Positions 1 to 6,960 of a stretch of DNA of 9,173 nt are shown here, in pieces (position 1 is the first letter of the stretch; each line of letters begins with the position of its first letter). Origin of the DNA: an uncultured Lachnospiraceae bacterium (GTDB taxonomy: Bacteria > Bacillota > Clostridia > Lachnospirales > Lachnospiraceae); the NCBI GenBank assembly GCA_947177925.1, contig CAMWWJ010000126.1:1-9173 (forward strand), in the 5' to 3' direction. The translations under genes were made by a program, and so were the position numbers. The notes beneath the pieces are model-generated. The model was not told the DNA's origin and did no database searches. It saw only the letters and a program-made list of their open reading frames with translations.

Positions 1-32
1 AAATAATGCCATGTATACGTTTCTTGAAGAAT

Positions 33-60
33 ATATCGGTATAAAAAAAGAAAATGTTTA
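33..60 (-). promoter_or_regulatory. Candidate sigma-28 (SigD) promoter firing off the left edge
   Basis: On the minus strand the bases at 33-39 read CCGATAT, an exact match to the -10 box of sigma-28 promoters. TAAA, the -35 core, lies at 57-60. The gap is 17 bases, one more than in the flgM promoter of this same window (16), so this is a slightly imperfect match. The expected transcript would start near base 26 and leave the window. In B. subtilis csrA is followed by the flagellin gene hag with its own SigD promoter, so flagellin is the natural guess, but no coding sequence for it is visible here. The -35 box lies inside the csrA terminator hairpin. Confidence 0.5.
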
Positions 61-84
61 TAGTTTTCCAAACATTTTCTTTTT
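45..84 (-). terminator. A/T-rich hairpin terminator after csrA, possibly bidirectional
   Basis: Bases 45-59 pair perfectly with 70-84 (15 bp) around a 10-base loop. Only two of the pairs are G-C. Read on the minus strand the hairpin ends in a run of T, and it lies 20 bases past the csrA stop, so it is the natural end of the flagellar operon. The plus strand also ends in T residues, so it could serve a convergent gene from the left. The low GC content makes it a modest terminator. Confidence 0.65.
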
Positions 85-104
85 CATACAAATTTTCTTA
101 TTGC

Positions 105-320
105 TTACAGCAGATTTTTTAATTCCTTAAGCCCTTTTGCATTTCCCGCTTCCTGATTGGACTCTTGTATCTGAACATATACTTCCTTCCTGTATATAGG
201 AACATTCTTCGGTGCGGAAATGCCCAGCTTTACCTGCTCGCCCTTTATTTCCAATACGGTAATCTCAATGTTGTTATTTATCACCAAAGCTTCGTTTTTC
301 TTTCTGGATAATGCCAACAT
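105..320 (-). CDS. csrA: Carbon storage regulator CsrA, flagellin translational repressor
   Basis: This encodes a 71-residue CsrA, the usual length for the family. CsrA is a cytoplasmic dimeric RNA-binding protein that recognises GGA motifs in hairpin loops, often over a ribosome-binding site, and represses translation; in Gram-positive flagellates its main target is flagellin mRNA, and FliW relieves it. The protein starts MLALSRKKNEAL and carries the core QVKLGISAPKNVPIYRKEV, including Arg44 (RNA contact in the family) and Asn55 (reported as important for FliW response in B. subtilis, from memory). The ATG at 320 was chosen over an in-frame GTG at 329, because the former gives the canonical N-terminus and has AGGTGA 5 bases upstream inside the fliW end. 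It begins one base after the fliW stop codon (TGATATG), implying translational coupling. It is the last gene of the operon. Confidence 0.96.
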   Translation of the reverse strand: MLALSRKKNEALVINNNIEITVLEIKGEQVKLGISAPKNVPIYRKEVYVQIQESNQEAGNAKGLKELKNLL

Positions 321-321
321 A

Positions 322-789
322 TCATTCACCTGCCTTTCTTGCCTTTAACAATTCGTAGACAGGATATTTTACAGAATAATTTTCTCCCTCGGCAATTACC
401 TGACATGCCTTTTTATTATCCGCATTAATGATAATAGGCCCTTTTAAGTTCACACTCATCTTTGTTAAGTCCGAAGGAATGGTAATGGTAATAAGCACCA
501 GCATATTATCCGCCCCTAGTTCTCCTAAGGGCTTTAACAGCTCATCTTCTATCTGCGGGTTGTAATCCGGCAGAATCGCAAGAGGATCTACTACCGGCAT
601 GGCAAATGCCGGTTCCTGCATAGATTGAAGCCATTGAATGCTATTTTTCGTTTCTTTTTCTTCGTCATGTATCAGCGCAAACTCCGTAAGCTCCGGAAAG
701 CCTACGATACCGCCTGTAAAATGAATGATTTTGTCTTCTTCAATATTGATCGCGCCGAAATTCTTTGTATTTATTTCCATCCGTTTCAT
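322..789 (-). CDS. fliW: Flagellar assembly factor FliW, CsrA antagonist
   Basis: This encodes a 155-residue protein of normal length for FliW. FliW is a small cytoplasmic beta-barrel protein that binds either flagellin or CsrA. When flagellin is exported, FliW is released, binds CsrA and restores flagellin translation. Family motifs are GGIVGFPELTEFALI at residues 26-40, WLQS with FAMPVVDP at 53-69, and NLKGPIIIN at 114-122. The ATG at 789 has AGAGG six bases upstream; a second ATG three codons in (780) is also possible and would give 152 residues. The gene is 30 bases after flgL and one base before csrA. In B. subtilis yviE sits between flgL and fliW; here nothing does. The identity is secure from sequence and context together. 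Confidence 0.95.
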   Translation of the reverse strand: MKRMEINTKNFGAINIEEDKIIHFTGGIVGFPELTEFALIHDEEKETKNSIQWLQSMQEPAFAMPVVDPLAILPDYNPQIEDELLKPLGELGADNMLVLITITIPSDLTKMSVNLKGPIIINADNKKACQVIAEGENYSVKYPVYELLKARKAGE

Positions 790-819
790 TCCTTTCCTCT
801 TACAGGCAAAAACTCCTGT
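790..819 (-). promoter_or_regulatory. fliW leader: small hairpin and GGA-rich ribosome-binding site
   Basis: Between the flgL stop and the fliW start, the transcript contains ACAGG paired with CCTGT (802-806 with 815-819, 8-base loop), then AGAGGAAAGGA directly before the ATG. ACAGGAGT resembles part of the CsrA recognition consensus (ACA-R-GGA-U-GU), and two further GGA triplets overlap the ribosome-binding site. A CsrA feedback site is therefore conceivable, but the stem is only 5 bp and the match is partial. The ribosome-binding site itself is secure; the CsrA idea is inference. Confidence 0.3.
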
Positions 820-2367
820 TTATAAATAGTTCAAAAGTGTGGTCTGCGTAATCTTACCGGTTGCCATCAGCGCAGCCTCATAAGAAAACTGTGCGCTTGC
901 CAACTGTACGGCAATAATCTCCGCATCCTCGTTTTCATTTTCCGAAGTGAGGGTCTCAAAAGTAGTCACTTGGGAAGAAAGGCGGTTTTCAATCAGGTCA
1001 AGCCTTGCTCCCCTGCTTCCCACCTGTGTTAAGGCCAGATTGGCAACATCCAGATAGCCCTGCATTTTGGTAATGTTACCTTCAAACATTTTCTGCATCT
1101 TATCTGCCATAAGACTAAAGGATTTATCCACTGCCTTCAGTCTTTCTTCAAGCTTTGCCTTCTTGGCAGGATCCGTTTCGTTCTTTATCATCCCTTCCAG
1201 ATTGGATTTGATTTTCTCCATCTCAATTACCTGTTCCGTTATGACAATCATGTCGTCCACATCTCTTCCTACATCTGGTGTATATACATCATTTGCTACT
1301 GTATTTACACGAAGGGTCTGATTCATTCCCATATCATAACTGATGATCTGTCCGTCCGTGTCAGTAGGCAGATTCGTCAAAAAGTCCTGATTGTATTGAG
1401 TGCCGTCATCCGTAGAAGTACAGGCATAATAATGCTCCGGCCTCAGCTCATTATTGCTCCACTGGGATTTTTCATAAGTAACCCGAATCTCTCCTTCATT
1501 GATGGTCTGAGTGCTCCCCACATCCTTTAAGCCCAATAAGGTATTATAAACAGAATCGCTTAAAATAAGCTCTCCGGTTTCCGGAATAAATACTACTCCA
1601 TTTGCGGAATCTTCTGCCGCCAAATAAGGATTGGGGGATGTGCTGTATACGGAAACCACATCTGCTGCATCAACGGTAATGGTCTGCTGGGCGCCTGTAG
1701 AATCATAATAGGAAATAACCGGCAGCGCTCCATCAGAACAATTGGCATATGCCAGCCTCAGCCTGTGTACCTGTGTTGGCTCTACATCCCGCTCTGTTGT
1801 TGTGATAGTTGTGGCATTGGCGCTGGTTATTGTATTTAAGTCCTTTGTATCCACATAAGTGAAGTCCGACAGCGCTTCTGTTGTAAGCTGCTCTGTTATG
1901 CTATAATTCTTTGTGGTGCTTCCCTTAAAGGTCAGCGTAGTATCCGTACGATAGCCGCTGAACACATAACGTCCCGCATAATCAGAATTTCCCGTAGCAT
2001 ATATTTCATCCCTTAAGGACTTTAAGCTCTCCAAAATCTTCGACCTGTCATCAGGCTTTAAGGAATCCTTGGACCCTGCCACGCACTGCTCATACATATC
2101 GCTGATAACATCTACCGTATTACCTACGGCATCCTGCGTAATCTTCAACCATGCCCTTGCATCCTCTACATTTCTTTCATAGTATTGGTTTACCTTTGTC
2201 AGATTCGTATGAAGCCTTAAGGCACGAATGGCAATTACCGGATCGTCACTGGGCCTTGTAATTTTCTTTTCCGTAGACATCATAGTATTCAACTTATCTT
2301 CCAAAGCCTTATTTCTGTTAATATTGGTAAGTGAATTATTTTGTATAATCTTATTCGTAATACGCAT
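820..2367 (-). CDS. flgL: Flagellar hook-associated protein 3, FlgL (long form)
   Basis: FlgL (HAP3) forms the ring between FlgK and the flagellin filament and is secreted through the flagellar type III apparatus. Both flagellin-like end domains are clear: the N-terminal helix region MRITNKIIQNNSLTNINRNK with TRPSDDPVIAIRAL at residues 37-50 and YVFSG at 134-138, and a C-terminal helix region from about 445 to 515 with NENEDAEIIAVQLASAQFSY and the terminal LLNYL. At 515 residues it is far longer than the roughly 300 residues of the B. subtilis and E. coli proteins. The extra length lies in the middle, about 145-370, a Thr/Asp-rich stretch expected to be surface exposed. AGGAGG lies 7 bases before the ATG and overlaps the stop codon of the preceding flgK; the two genes are 11 bases apart, so coupling is likely. 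Confidence 0.94.
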   Translation of the reverse strand: MRITNKIIQNNSLTNINRNKALEDKLNTMMSTEKKITRPSDDPVIAIRALRLHTNLTKVNQYYERNVEDARAWLKITQDAVGNTVDVISDMYEQCVAGSKDSLKPDDRSKILESLKSLRDEIYATGNSDYAGRYVFSGYRTDTTLTFKGSTTKNYSITEQLTTEALSDFTYVDTKDLNTITSANATTITTTERDVEPTQVHRLRLAYANCSDGALPVISYYDSTGAQQTITVDAADVVSVYSTSPNPYLAAEDSANGVVFIPETGELILSDSVYNTLLGLKDVGSTQTINEGEIRVTYEKSQWSNNELRPEHYYACTSTDDGTQYNQDFLTNLPTDTDGQIISYDMGMNQTLRVNTVANDVYTPDVGRDVDDMIVITEQVIEMEKIKSNLEGMIKNETDPAKKAKLEERLKAVDKSFSLMADKMQKMFEGNITKMQGYLDVANLALTQVGSRGARLDLIENRLSSQVTTFETLTSENENEDAEIIAVQLASAQFSYEAALMATGKITQTTLLNYL

Positions 2368-2378
2368 GGCTTTTCCTC

Positions 2379-4274
2379 CTATACACCTGTCTGCAATATG
2401 AGCCTGTCATAGATTTCCGTCAACACCTGGATCATCTGGGAAGCAAGATTATAAGAATGCTGGAACTTTACCAGATTAATCGCTTCCTCATCACCATCCA
2501 CACCACTGATAGAGGTTCTCTGGGTTTCAATTGTATTCTGAATACCCGTGTAAGTATCATAAAATGTAATTGCATTGCTTGCATTTAATGCCACATCTGC
2601 CAAAACACACTGTAGGAACTCTCCTGCTGCTGCTCCCCTGAAGGAAGCCACTTTTTTATCTTCCTGCATATTAATCAGATTTTCCACAATGTCGTACTTG
2701 CTCTCACCCGCTCCGGCAACCGTATGGGTCGCAAACAAATCCGCATTTTCCACAATCCGGTTGGATACCGCAAAATTCTTGGCAGTAAGAAGATAGTAGC
2801 TGTCATCTGTGCTGTAAATCACAGTGCCCGCCGTAATGTTTTGGGAAGCATCGAAATGATACTGTATAGTATCACCCGGCTTATTCGCTGCAAAAAAGAT
2901 ATCTGCCGGATTTCCTTCTCCATCTTCTGCACCGCTTACCGTTGCAATATCGTTAAATGCTTTTGCAAATATGCGCACCCATTCATTTAACTGCTCCTGA
3001 TAATAAGGAATCCCCTGATAATTAAGAGCTTTTCCCACAGCAGCTTCCTTGCCGATCCTGCTCGGATCAGGCTGTTTATAGTTTTTATTTGTATCATTGC
3101 TGATTACAAAAGTATATTTTTCAATTTCACCTGCCGCATCATAGGTAACACTGAAGCTGTCATAGCAGTACTCCTCGTTTCCAAGGGTCACCACTCCTCC
3201 TGTGGGGGATAAAATCGATGGATTCAGGTTTTTCAAATAATCTGCCGTTACAGACACATCCACCATGTTTCGCTGGTCTCCGTTAGGAAGCGTTCCCCAA
3301 TATATATTCTCAACGGTTCCCTTAAAACTCTCACCATTATTTCCGTCTCTTAACTGAATAAGGCCTCTTAGTTCACCACCGATTACATTACTGTATATGT
3401 TGAATTCTCTTCCGTCTTTAAAGTATATATCATAAAGTCCCACAGCATCCGACTGGTTGATTGTTTCATAATTTGGTCTTGCTTCACATACCAGTTCATA
3501 ATATTCATTGGTATCTACGATTTTCTGACCGCCTGCAATCTTTACGATGTATCGGTTGGCACCGGTTTCTCTGTCTGGATAGTTGCTGTCACGAACAGGA
3601 ATTTCTTCTGTCTGTACATCTACAATTTTTGACAGCTTATCGATAATGGAATCCCTTTGGTCCCTTAATTCATTTGCCGTTATGCCACCCAGTTCAATTA
3701 CATTTATCTGCTTGTTTAAAGCGGAAATTGCCGTGGCATAGGAATTGATCATATCCACCTTATTCTGAATCTGCAGATTGATTTCAAGCTGAAGCTTCTC
3801 CAGATTTTCAGCCATTGTATTAAAATAATAGGTCAGGCTTTCAGCGCTTCCTACAAACTGCTGCTTTGTGGTGACACTTCCTGCATTCTTCTTTAATTCG
3901 GCAAGATTTGCTACCATCTTATTAAAAATAGTAGTAAAACCTTCCGTAAATTCATCATCCTTAAAATAATCCTGAATCTGCGTCATATATTCCTTTAAAA
4001 CGCTGTATTCTCCTACCTGGGCATTATTATTCCAGTATTTGAAATCATAAAACACATCCCTTACCCGGTCAATGGAATTTACATCCACACCGGAGCCTGC
4101 ACAGCCATAGGTAGTATAGGTTCTAAGTGCATCGGAGGCCGTCTGATTCACTACCTGTCTGGAATATCCTTCTGTCTGCTCATTGGAAATATTATTTGCA
4201 GTTGTATTCAGCGCTGCATTGGAAGCCAGCAGACCTGTATATGCAATATTCAATCCAAAAAATTGTGATGGCAT
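2379..4274 (-). CDS. flgK: Flagellar hook-associated protein 1, second FlgK paralogue
   Basis: This is a 631-residue FlgK (HAP1) homologue, a junction protein between hook and FlgL. The N-terminal rod/hook family segment is NAALNTTANNISNEQTEGYS at residues 19-38. A FlgK-type helical region follows, with GGITANELRDQRDSIIDKLS at 196-215, then a long variable middle to about 545. The C-terminal helix is INLVKFQHSYNLASQMIQVL at 599-618. The ATG at 4274 was chosen because GGGAGG lies 7 bases upstream; a GTG 21 bases earlier (4295) would overlap the upstream stop and place this ribosome-binding site inside the gene. It begins 13 bases after the other flgK and ends 11 bases before flgL. It is about 90 residues longer than its neighbour and clearly diverged from it, so this is an old paralogue rather than a recent copy. 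Which of the two is the main HAP1 cannot be told from sequence. Confidence 0.9.
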   Translation of the reverse strand: MPSQFFGLNIAYTGLLASNAALNTTANNISNEQTEGYSRQVVNQTASDALRTYTTYGCAGSGVDVNSIDRVRDVFYDFKYWNNNAQVGEYSVLKEYMTQIQDYFKDDEFTEGFTTIFNKMVANLAELKKNAGSVTTKQQFVGSAESLTYYFNTMAENLEKLQLEINLQIQNKVDMINSYATAISALNKQINVIELGGITANELRDQRDSIIDKLSKIVDVQTEEIPVRDSNYPDRETGANRYIVKIAGGQKIVDTNEYYELVCEARPNYETINQSDAVGLYDIYFKDGREFNIYSNVIGGELRGLIQLRDGNNGESFKGTVENIYWGTLPNGDQRNMVDVSVTADYLKNLNPSILSPTGGVVTLGNEEYCYDSFSVTYDAAGEIEKYTFVISNDTNKNYKQPDPSRIGKEAAVGKALNYQGIPYYQEQLNEWVRIFAKAFNDIATVSGAEDGEGNPADIFFAANKPGDTIQYHFDASQNITAGTVIYSTDDSYYLLTAKNFAVSNRIVENADLFATHTVAGAGESKYDIVENLINMQEDKKVASFRGAAAGEFLQCVLADVALNASNAITFYDTYTGIQNTIETQRTSISGVDGDEEAINLVKFQHSYNLASQMIQVLTEIYDRLILQTGV

Positions 4275-4287
4275 CTCTCTTCCTCCC

Positions 4288-5910
4288 TTATACACCTAAT
4301 GTATTTATAATGTGCTCCAACATCTCATCTATTACATTTATGTATCTGCTGGAAGCATTATAAGCATTTTGAAATTTAATCATATTAGAAAGTTCTTCAT
4401 CATCAGAAACTCCCACTACCTGCTGTCTGGATTCCTCGGTAGAATTTACCGTTGCAATCTGATATTGGTAAACACTTTTGAATACATAGCCCAGATTTCC
4501 GATCTGGCTTACCATATTATCATAATAGCCCAGAAAATTAGCCCTGCTTGTTACATTTGGATTCAAAACATATGCCTCTTCATCAAATGCCTCATTTAAT
4601 GCTTCAGCCAGCTTATAATCCTTTGAACCATCCGGTTTCGTAAGTCCAAGCTTCGTAGGGGCTTTTACCAGATCTGGATTAATCATGATATTGTCTATGG
4701 TATACAGGGTATCTTCCCTGCCCTGTGTCAAATCTTCCCCATATCCTTTATCCGCTCTCTTATGGAAGAGGCGGATAGGATCTGCACCATCCATCAAATA
4801 GCCTGTAGCCGGATCTGATGCCTTTGCAAGCACATCATTGATCTTGGTCACCACAGTATGAATCAGATTGTCAAACTCCGCCTGCATATTCATAATAATC
4901 GATTGGGAAACTATGTCATTATAAGTATCCGGATTTAAGTCCGTGTAATTAGCCCGATGGTCTCCTCTCGCCAGAAGCTTTGCTTTTAAAGCTCCCACAT
5001 CCGTATCCAATTCGCTGGAAATCGTCCTTGTGAGATTAAAAACCTTTGCCCCATCAATCTCCCAGTTTACAGAACCGTCTGCCATTTCCGTCTTTAAGGC
5101 ATCAAATACCCAGAACGGAGTATAAAACCCGGAATTTGCATCCTGTTTTAATCCAATTTCGTAGGACATTGCCCTGTTCACAAAGGTATGTCCTTCTATT
5201 TTTACCATGGCACAGCCGTCTGAATCATAATGATAGGATATATTTACCAATTGGCTGAGTTCATCTAAAAGAGCTTCTCTTGTGTCCTTTAAATCATTGG
5301 GAGATTCAATCCCTCCCACTTCTATATTTAAAATCCGCAGGTTCAAATCATAAATCTGTTTTCCAATTTCATTGATTCTGTTTACATCTTTTGCCACCTG
5401 CAGATTCAAATTGTCCTGATAATCCTTCAGTCCATCGCTTACAGCGCTTGCCTTTGAAATGAACTGGGAAGCGCACTGAACCAAAGTGCCTTGTGTCACG
5501 GCACTGCTTGGGTCCTTTGCAAGCTCCTGTATAGAAACCCACAAATTATTCAAAGATTCCTTAAAAGCTTTTCCATCCAGCTCCCTGAGCAACGTTTCAA
5601 TTTCAACGATTGCATCATAGGACTCTTCATAAAAAGCACTTCTTCCTGATTGTTTGCGATAGGTCTGATCCAGAAAATAATCCCTGACCTGCCTTACCTG
5701 TGCATAGGTAACACCCAGTCCGGTCTGTTGATTTGATATAGCCCTGCGGTTTACAGATATGGTATTGTATTGTTTATCATTTAATAAAATCTGCTGTCTT
5801 GTATATCCCGGAGTATTGGCATTGGCAAGATTGTGTGCAACCGTATTCAATGCGTTCTGGCTCGTCTGCAGACCCGAAGTTCCTATATATAAGCTGCCCA
5901 TAAGTCCCAT
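4288..5910 (-). CDS. flgK: Flagellar hook-associated protein 1, FlgK
   Basis: This is a 540-residue FlgK homologue, close to the usual 500-550. The N-terminus matches the flagellar rod/hook signature, ALNTVAHNLANANTPGYTR at residues 20-38, followed by TGLGVTYAQVRQVRDYF at 63-79. The typical FlgK helical element IEVGGIESPNDLKDTREALL lies at 196-215. The C-terminal family helix, EELSNMIKFQNAYNASSRYI, lies at 505-524 and ends in INTLGV. The protein is expected to be exported with FlgN help and to form the first junction ring on the hook tip. The ATG at 5910 has AGGA eight bases upstream; a second ATG at codon 4 is less well spaced. The gene lies 20 bases after flgN and is followed directly by a second flgK. 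Confidence 0.94.
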   Translation of the reverse strand: MGLMGSLYIGTSGLQTSQNALNTVAHNLANANTPGYTRQQILLNDKQYNTISVNRRAISNQQTGLGVTYAQVRQVRDYFLDQTYRKQSGRSAFYEESYDAIVEIETLLRELDGKAFKESLNNLWVSIQELAKDPSSAVTQGTLVQCASQFISKASAVSDGLKDYQDNLNLQVAKDVNRINEIGKQIYDLNLRILNIEVGGIESPNDLKDTREALLDELSQLVNISYHYDSDGCAMVKIEGHTFVNRAMSYEIGLKQDANSGFYTPFWVFDALKTEMADGSVNWEIDGAKVFNLTRTISSELDTDVGALKAKLLARGDHRANYTDLNPDTYNDIVSQSIIMNMQAEFDNLIHTVVTKINDVLAKASDPATGYLMDGADPIRLFHKRADKGYGEDLTQGREDTLYTIDNIMINPDLVKAPTKLGLTKPDGSKDYKLAEALNEAFDEEAYVLNPNVTSRANFLGYYDNMVSQIGNLGYVFKSVYQYQIATVNSTEESRQQVVGVSDDEELSNMIKFQNAYNASSRYINVIDEMLEHIINTLGV

Positions 5911-5930
5911 AGATGTTTTCCTCTTCTTTC

Positions 5931-6449
5931 TTATTGTTTTGCATCAAAGCTTCCGGTATCCGGACCCATCATGCTGCCGGCATTTAATGCGCCTTTGTTA
6001 TAATTGGCTGTTGCCGGTGCGCTTTTCATGCTTTGAATCAAATTTAAATCAAATGCCACCATTTCCAGCGAGCTTTCGATAAGAACCTTATTATGCTCGT
6101 TGCAGCGACGCATTTCATCCACTGTTTCCTTCAGCCTGTCGTTAATAGCGGAGAGCCTTTTTTGCTCTGCAGGCCGTTTTTCCAGCATTTGAATTAGGTG
6201 TATAATTCTTAGAGTGTCAACATCCCTGTTTATTACGTTTGCAATATCTTTCATCACTTCTTGTCTTTTTTTGTCCAAGTGATTGATCTTGTCAATAACG
6301 TCTTGTTCCTCATCCGTGATTTTCTGTAAAGCTGCTGTGTCTCCTTTAATGAGAATCGGTGTCTTATTCATGGATAGTTGAAGCAGTTGTTCGTAAAATA
6401 TCTGTTCCTCTTCTAAAGTATCCATTAAATTTTCCATTAAACTCGCCAC
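5931..6449 (-). CDS. flgN: Flagellar export chaperone FlgN, GTG start
   Basis: FlgN-family proteins are cytoplasmic helical chaperones that hold FlgK and FlgL before secretion. The identity rests on position between flgM and flgK and on the all-helical, Glu/Lys-rich pattern from about residue 5 to 143, with segments such as EEEQIFYEQLLQL and EEQDVIDKINHLDKKRQEV. The tail from about 144 is short, low in complexity and probably disordered. The start is unusual: AGAGG lies exactly 8 bases before a GTG at 6449, giving 172 residues. ATG codons 4 and 8 codons further in (6437, 6425) have no comparable site. An open frame continues upstream through the hairpin repeats as far as 6641 but has no family resemblance there, so it was not used. 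Sequence conservation in this family is weak; context carries most of the weight. Confidence 0.87.
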   Translation of the reverse strand: MASLMENLMDTLEEEQIFYEQLLQLSMNKTPILIKGDTAALQKITDEEQDVIDKINHLDKKRQEVMKDIANVINRDVDTLRIIHLIQMLEKRPAEQKRLSAINDRLKETVDEMRRCNEHNKVLIESSLEMVAFDLNLIQSMKSAPATANYNKGALNAGSMMGPDTGSFDAKQ

Positions 6450-6486
6450 AAAATATACCTCTTTTCTTTTTGCTGCCTTGTTGTAA

Positions 6487-6587
6487 GGTAACTCCCCGAT
6501 ATGGATCGGGGAATGTAAAGGTAACTCCCCGATATGAGATCGGGGAATGTAAAGGTAACTCCCCAATCTCACATCGGGGAATGTGAT
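6487..6587 (-). repeat. Three tandem 33-34-base palindromic hairpin units
   Basis: Three head-to-tail units begin at 6487, 6520 and 6554. Each starts GGTAAC (plus strand), then has an 8-bp inverted repeat of the form TCCCCGAT / ATCGGGGA around a 4-5 base loop, then AATGT. The hairpins are 6493-6512, 6526-6546 and 6560-6580. Loops read ATGG, ATGAG and CTCAC on the plus strand. In the third unit one pair is altered: it would be A-C in a plus transcript but G-U in the minus transcript, the operon sense, so the fold survives there. The bases TGTAA just before the first unit look like the end of a degraded fourth copy. The array lies wholly between flgM and flgN and ends 37 bases before the flgN start. 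I do not recognise the repeat family. Confidence 0.85.
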
Positions 6588-6615
6588 AGTAAAACAAAAC
6601 AGGTGCCTGCACCTG
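6588..6615 (-). terminator. Intrinsic terminator or attenuator between flgM and flgN
   Basis: In the minus transcript CAGGTG pairs with CACCTG (6610-6615 with 6600-6605, 4-base loop), followed at once by TTTTGTTTTACT. This is the form of a rho-independent terminator and lies 44 bases past the flgM stop. Because flgN and the later genes have no obvious promoter of their own, it probably works partially, lowering the output of the downstream genes relative to flgM. Confidence 0.6.
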
Positions 6616-6655
6616 AAAAACGGTGCAAACACCTTGGCCAATCCACGGCACTGGC
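6609..6655 (-). promoter_or_regulatory. Competing RNA pairings upstream of the flgM-flgN terminator
   Basis: In the transcript four short segments alternate: AAGGTG (6630-6635), GCACC (6622-6626), GGTGC (6609-6613, part of the terminator 5' arm) and the terminator 3' arm (6600-6605). Segments 1 and 2 can pair (4 bp, then five T), segments 2 and 3 can pair (5 bp, 8-base loop) and would break the terminator, and 3 and 4 form the terminator. A further 6-pair hairpin with one G-U (6637-6642 with 6650-6655) sits just past the flgM stop. The layout is like a classic attenuator, but the stems are short and no ligand or leader peptide is evident. Confidence 0.35.
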
Positions 6656-6658
6656 AGA

Positions 6659-6937
6659 TTAACCAAGTGTTGCTTCATATTGTTTCAACAATTTATCTGC
6701 AAAGCTTTCACTGCTCACATGATATGTTCCTGCCTGAATGCTTGCCTTTAAAGGAGCCACAATCTCTTCCCTTATATCAGGTGTATTTGCCACTGCCTGC
6801 TTTGCAACCTGAATATCCCTGCCCAGACTGGAAATCTGAACCGCATCCCGATGCCCTGCTGCATTGGTCTTCATTGACTTTGAAGTCTTCTTCGTGTTAT
6901 ATACCTGCTGTACCTGTGTATATGCTTCAATACGCAT
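6659..6937 (-). CDS. flgM: Anti-sigma-28 factor FlgM
   Basis: FlgM binds sigma-28 (FliA/SigD) in the cytoplasm and keeps late flagellar genes off until the hook is finished, when it is removed, by export in the well-studied systems. The 92-residue product has the normal size. The mid segment DAVQISSLGRDIQVAKQAV (residues 31-49) and the C-terminal sigma-binding segment starting DIREEIVAPLKASIQAGTY (54-72) followed by FADKLL match the family. The start at 6937 has GGAGG 8 bases upstream; the longer open frame adds 31 residues from the leader and promoter region and is not credible. It is the first gene of the operon, with a sigma-28 promoter directly upstream, so sigma-28 drives its own inhibitor. 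Confidence 0.95.
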   Translation of the reverse strand: MRIEAYTQVQQVYNTKKTSKSMKTNAAGHRDAVQISSLGRDIQVAKQAVANTPDIREEIVAPLKASIQAGTYHVSSESFADKLLKQYEATLG

Positions 6938-6946
6938 AATAGCTTC

Positions 6947-6960
6947 CTCCTTCCATGGAG
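6947..6960 (-). promoter_or_regulatory. flgM leader hairpin covering the ribosome-binding site
   Basis: In the transcript CTCC (6957-6960) can pair with GGAG (6947-6950), which is part of the flgM ribosome-binding site, leaving the 6-base loop ATGGAA. A GGA in a hairpin loop next to a paired GGAGG is the typical form of a CsrA target. The stem is only 4 bp, so the structure alone is weak evidence. Confidence 0.3.

Noticed and set aside
2..130. Plus-strand open frame reading into the hairpin and the end of csrA, as a partial convergent gene.
   Set aside because: The first 20 residues look protein-like, but the frame runs through the terminator and into csrA. Another plus frame stops at 42-44, right before the hairpin. 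Too little sequence to call either.
3545..3556. CCGATAC on the minus strand inside flgK as an internal sigma-28 promoter.
   Set aside because: No TAAA-like -35 box at the right distance.
6520..6540. Plus-strand sigma-28 promoter in the repeats (CCGATAT with TAAA upstream).
   Set aside because: The spacer is only 9 bases instead of 15-16, and no plus-strand gene follows.
6487..6587. CRISPR array.
   Set aside because: Only three units with period 33-34 and no unique spacers; nearly the whole period is repeated, and there are no cas genes.
6364..6678. 104-residue minus-strand open frame across the hairpin repeats.
   Set aside because: It only translates the palindromic repeats and parts of flgM and flgN out of frame, has no ribosome-binding site, and resembles no family.
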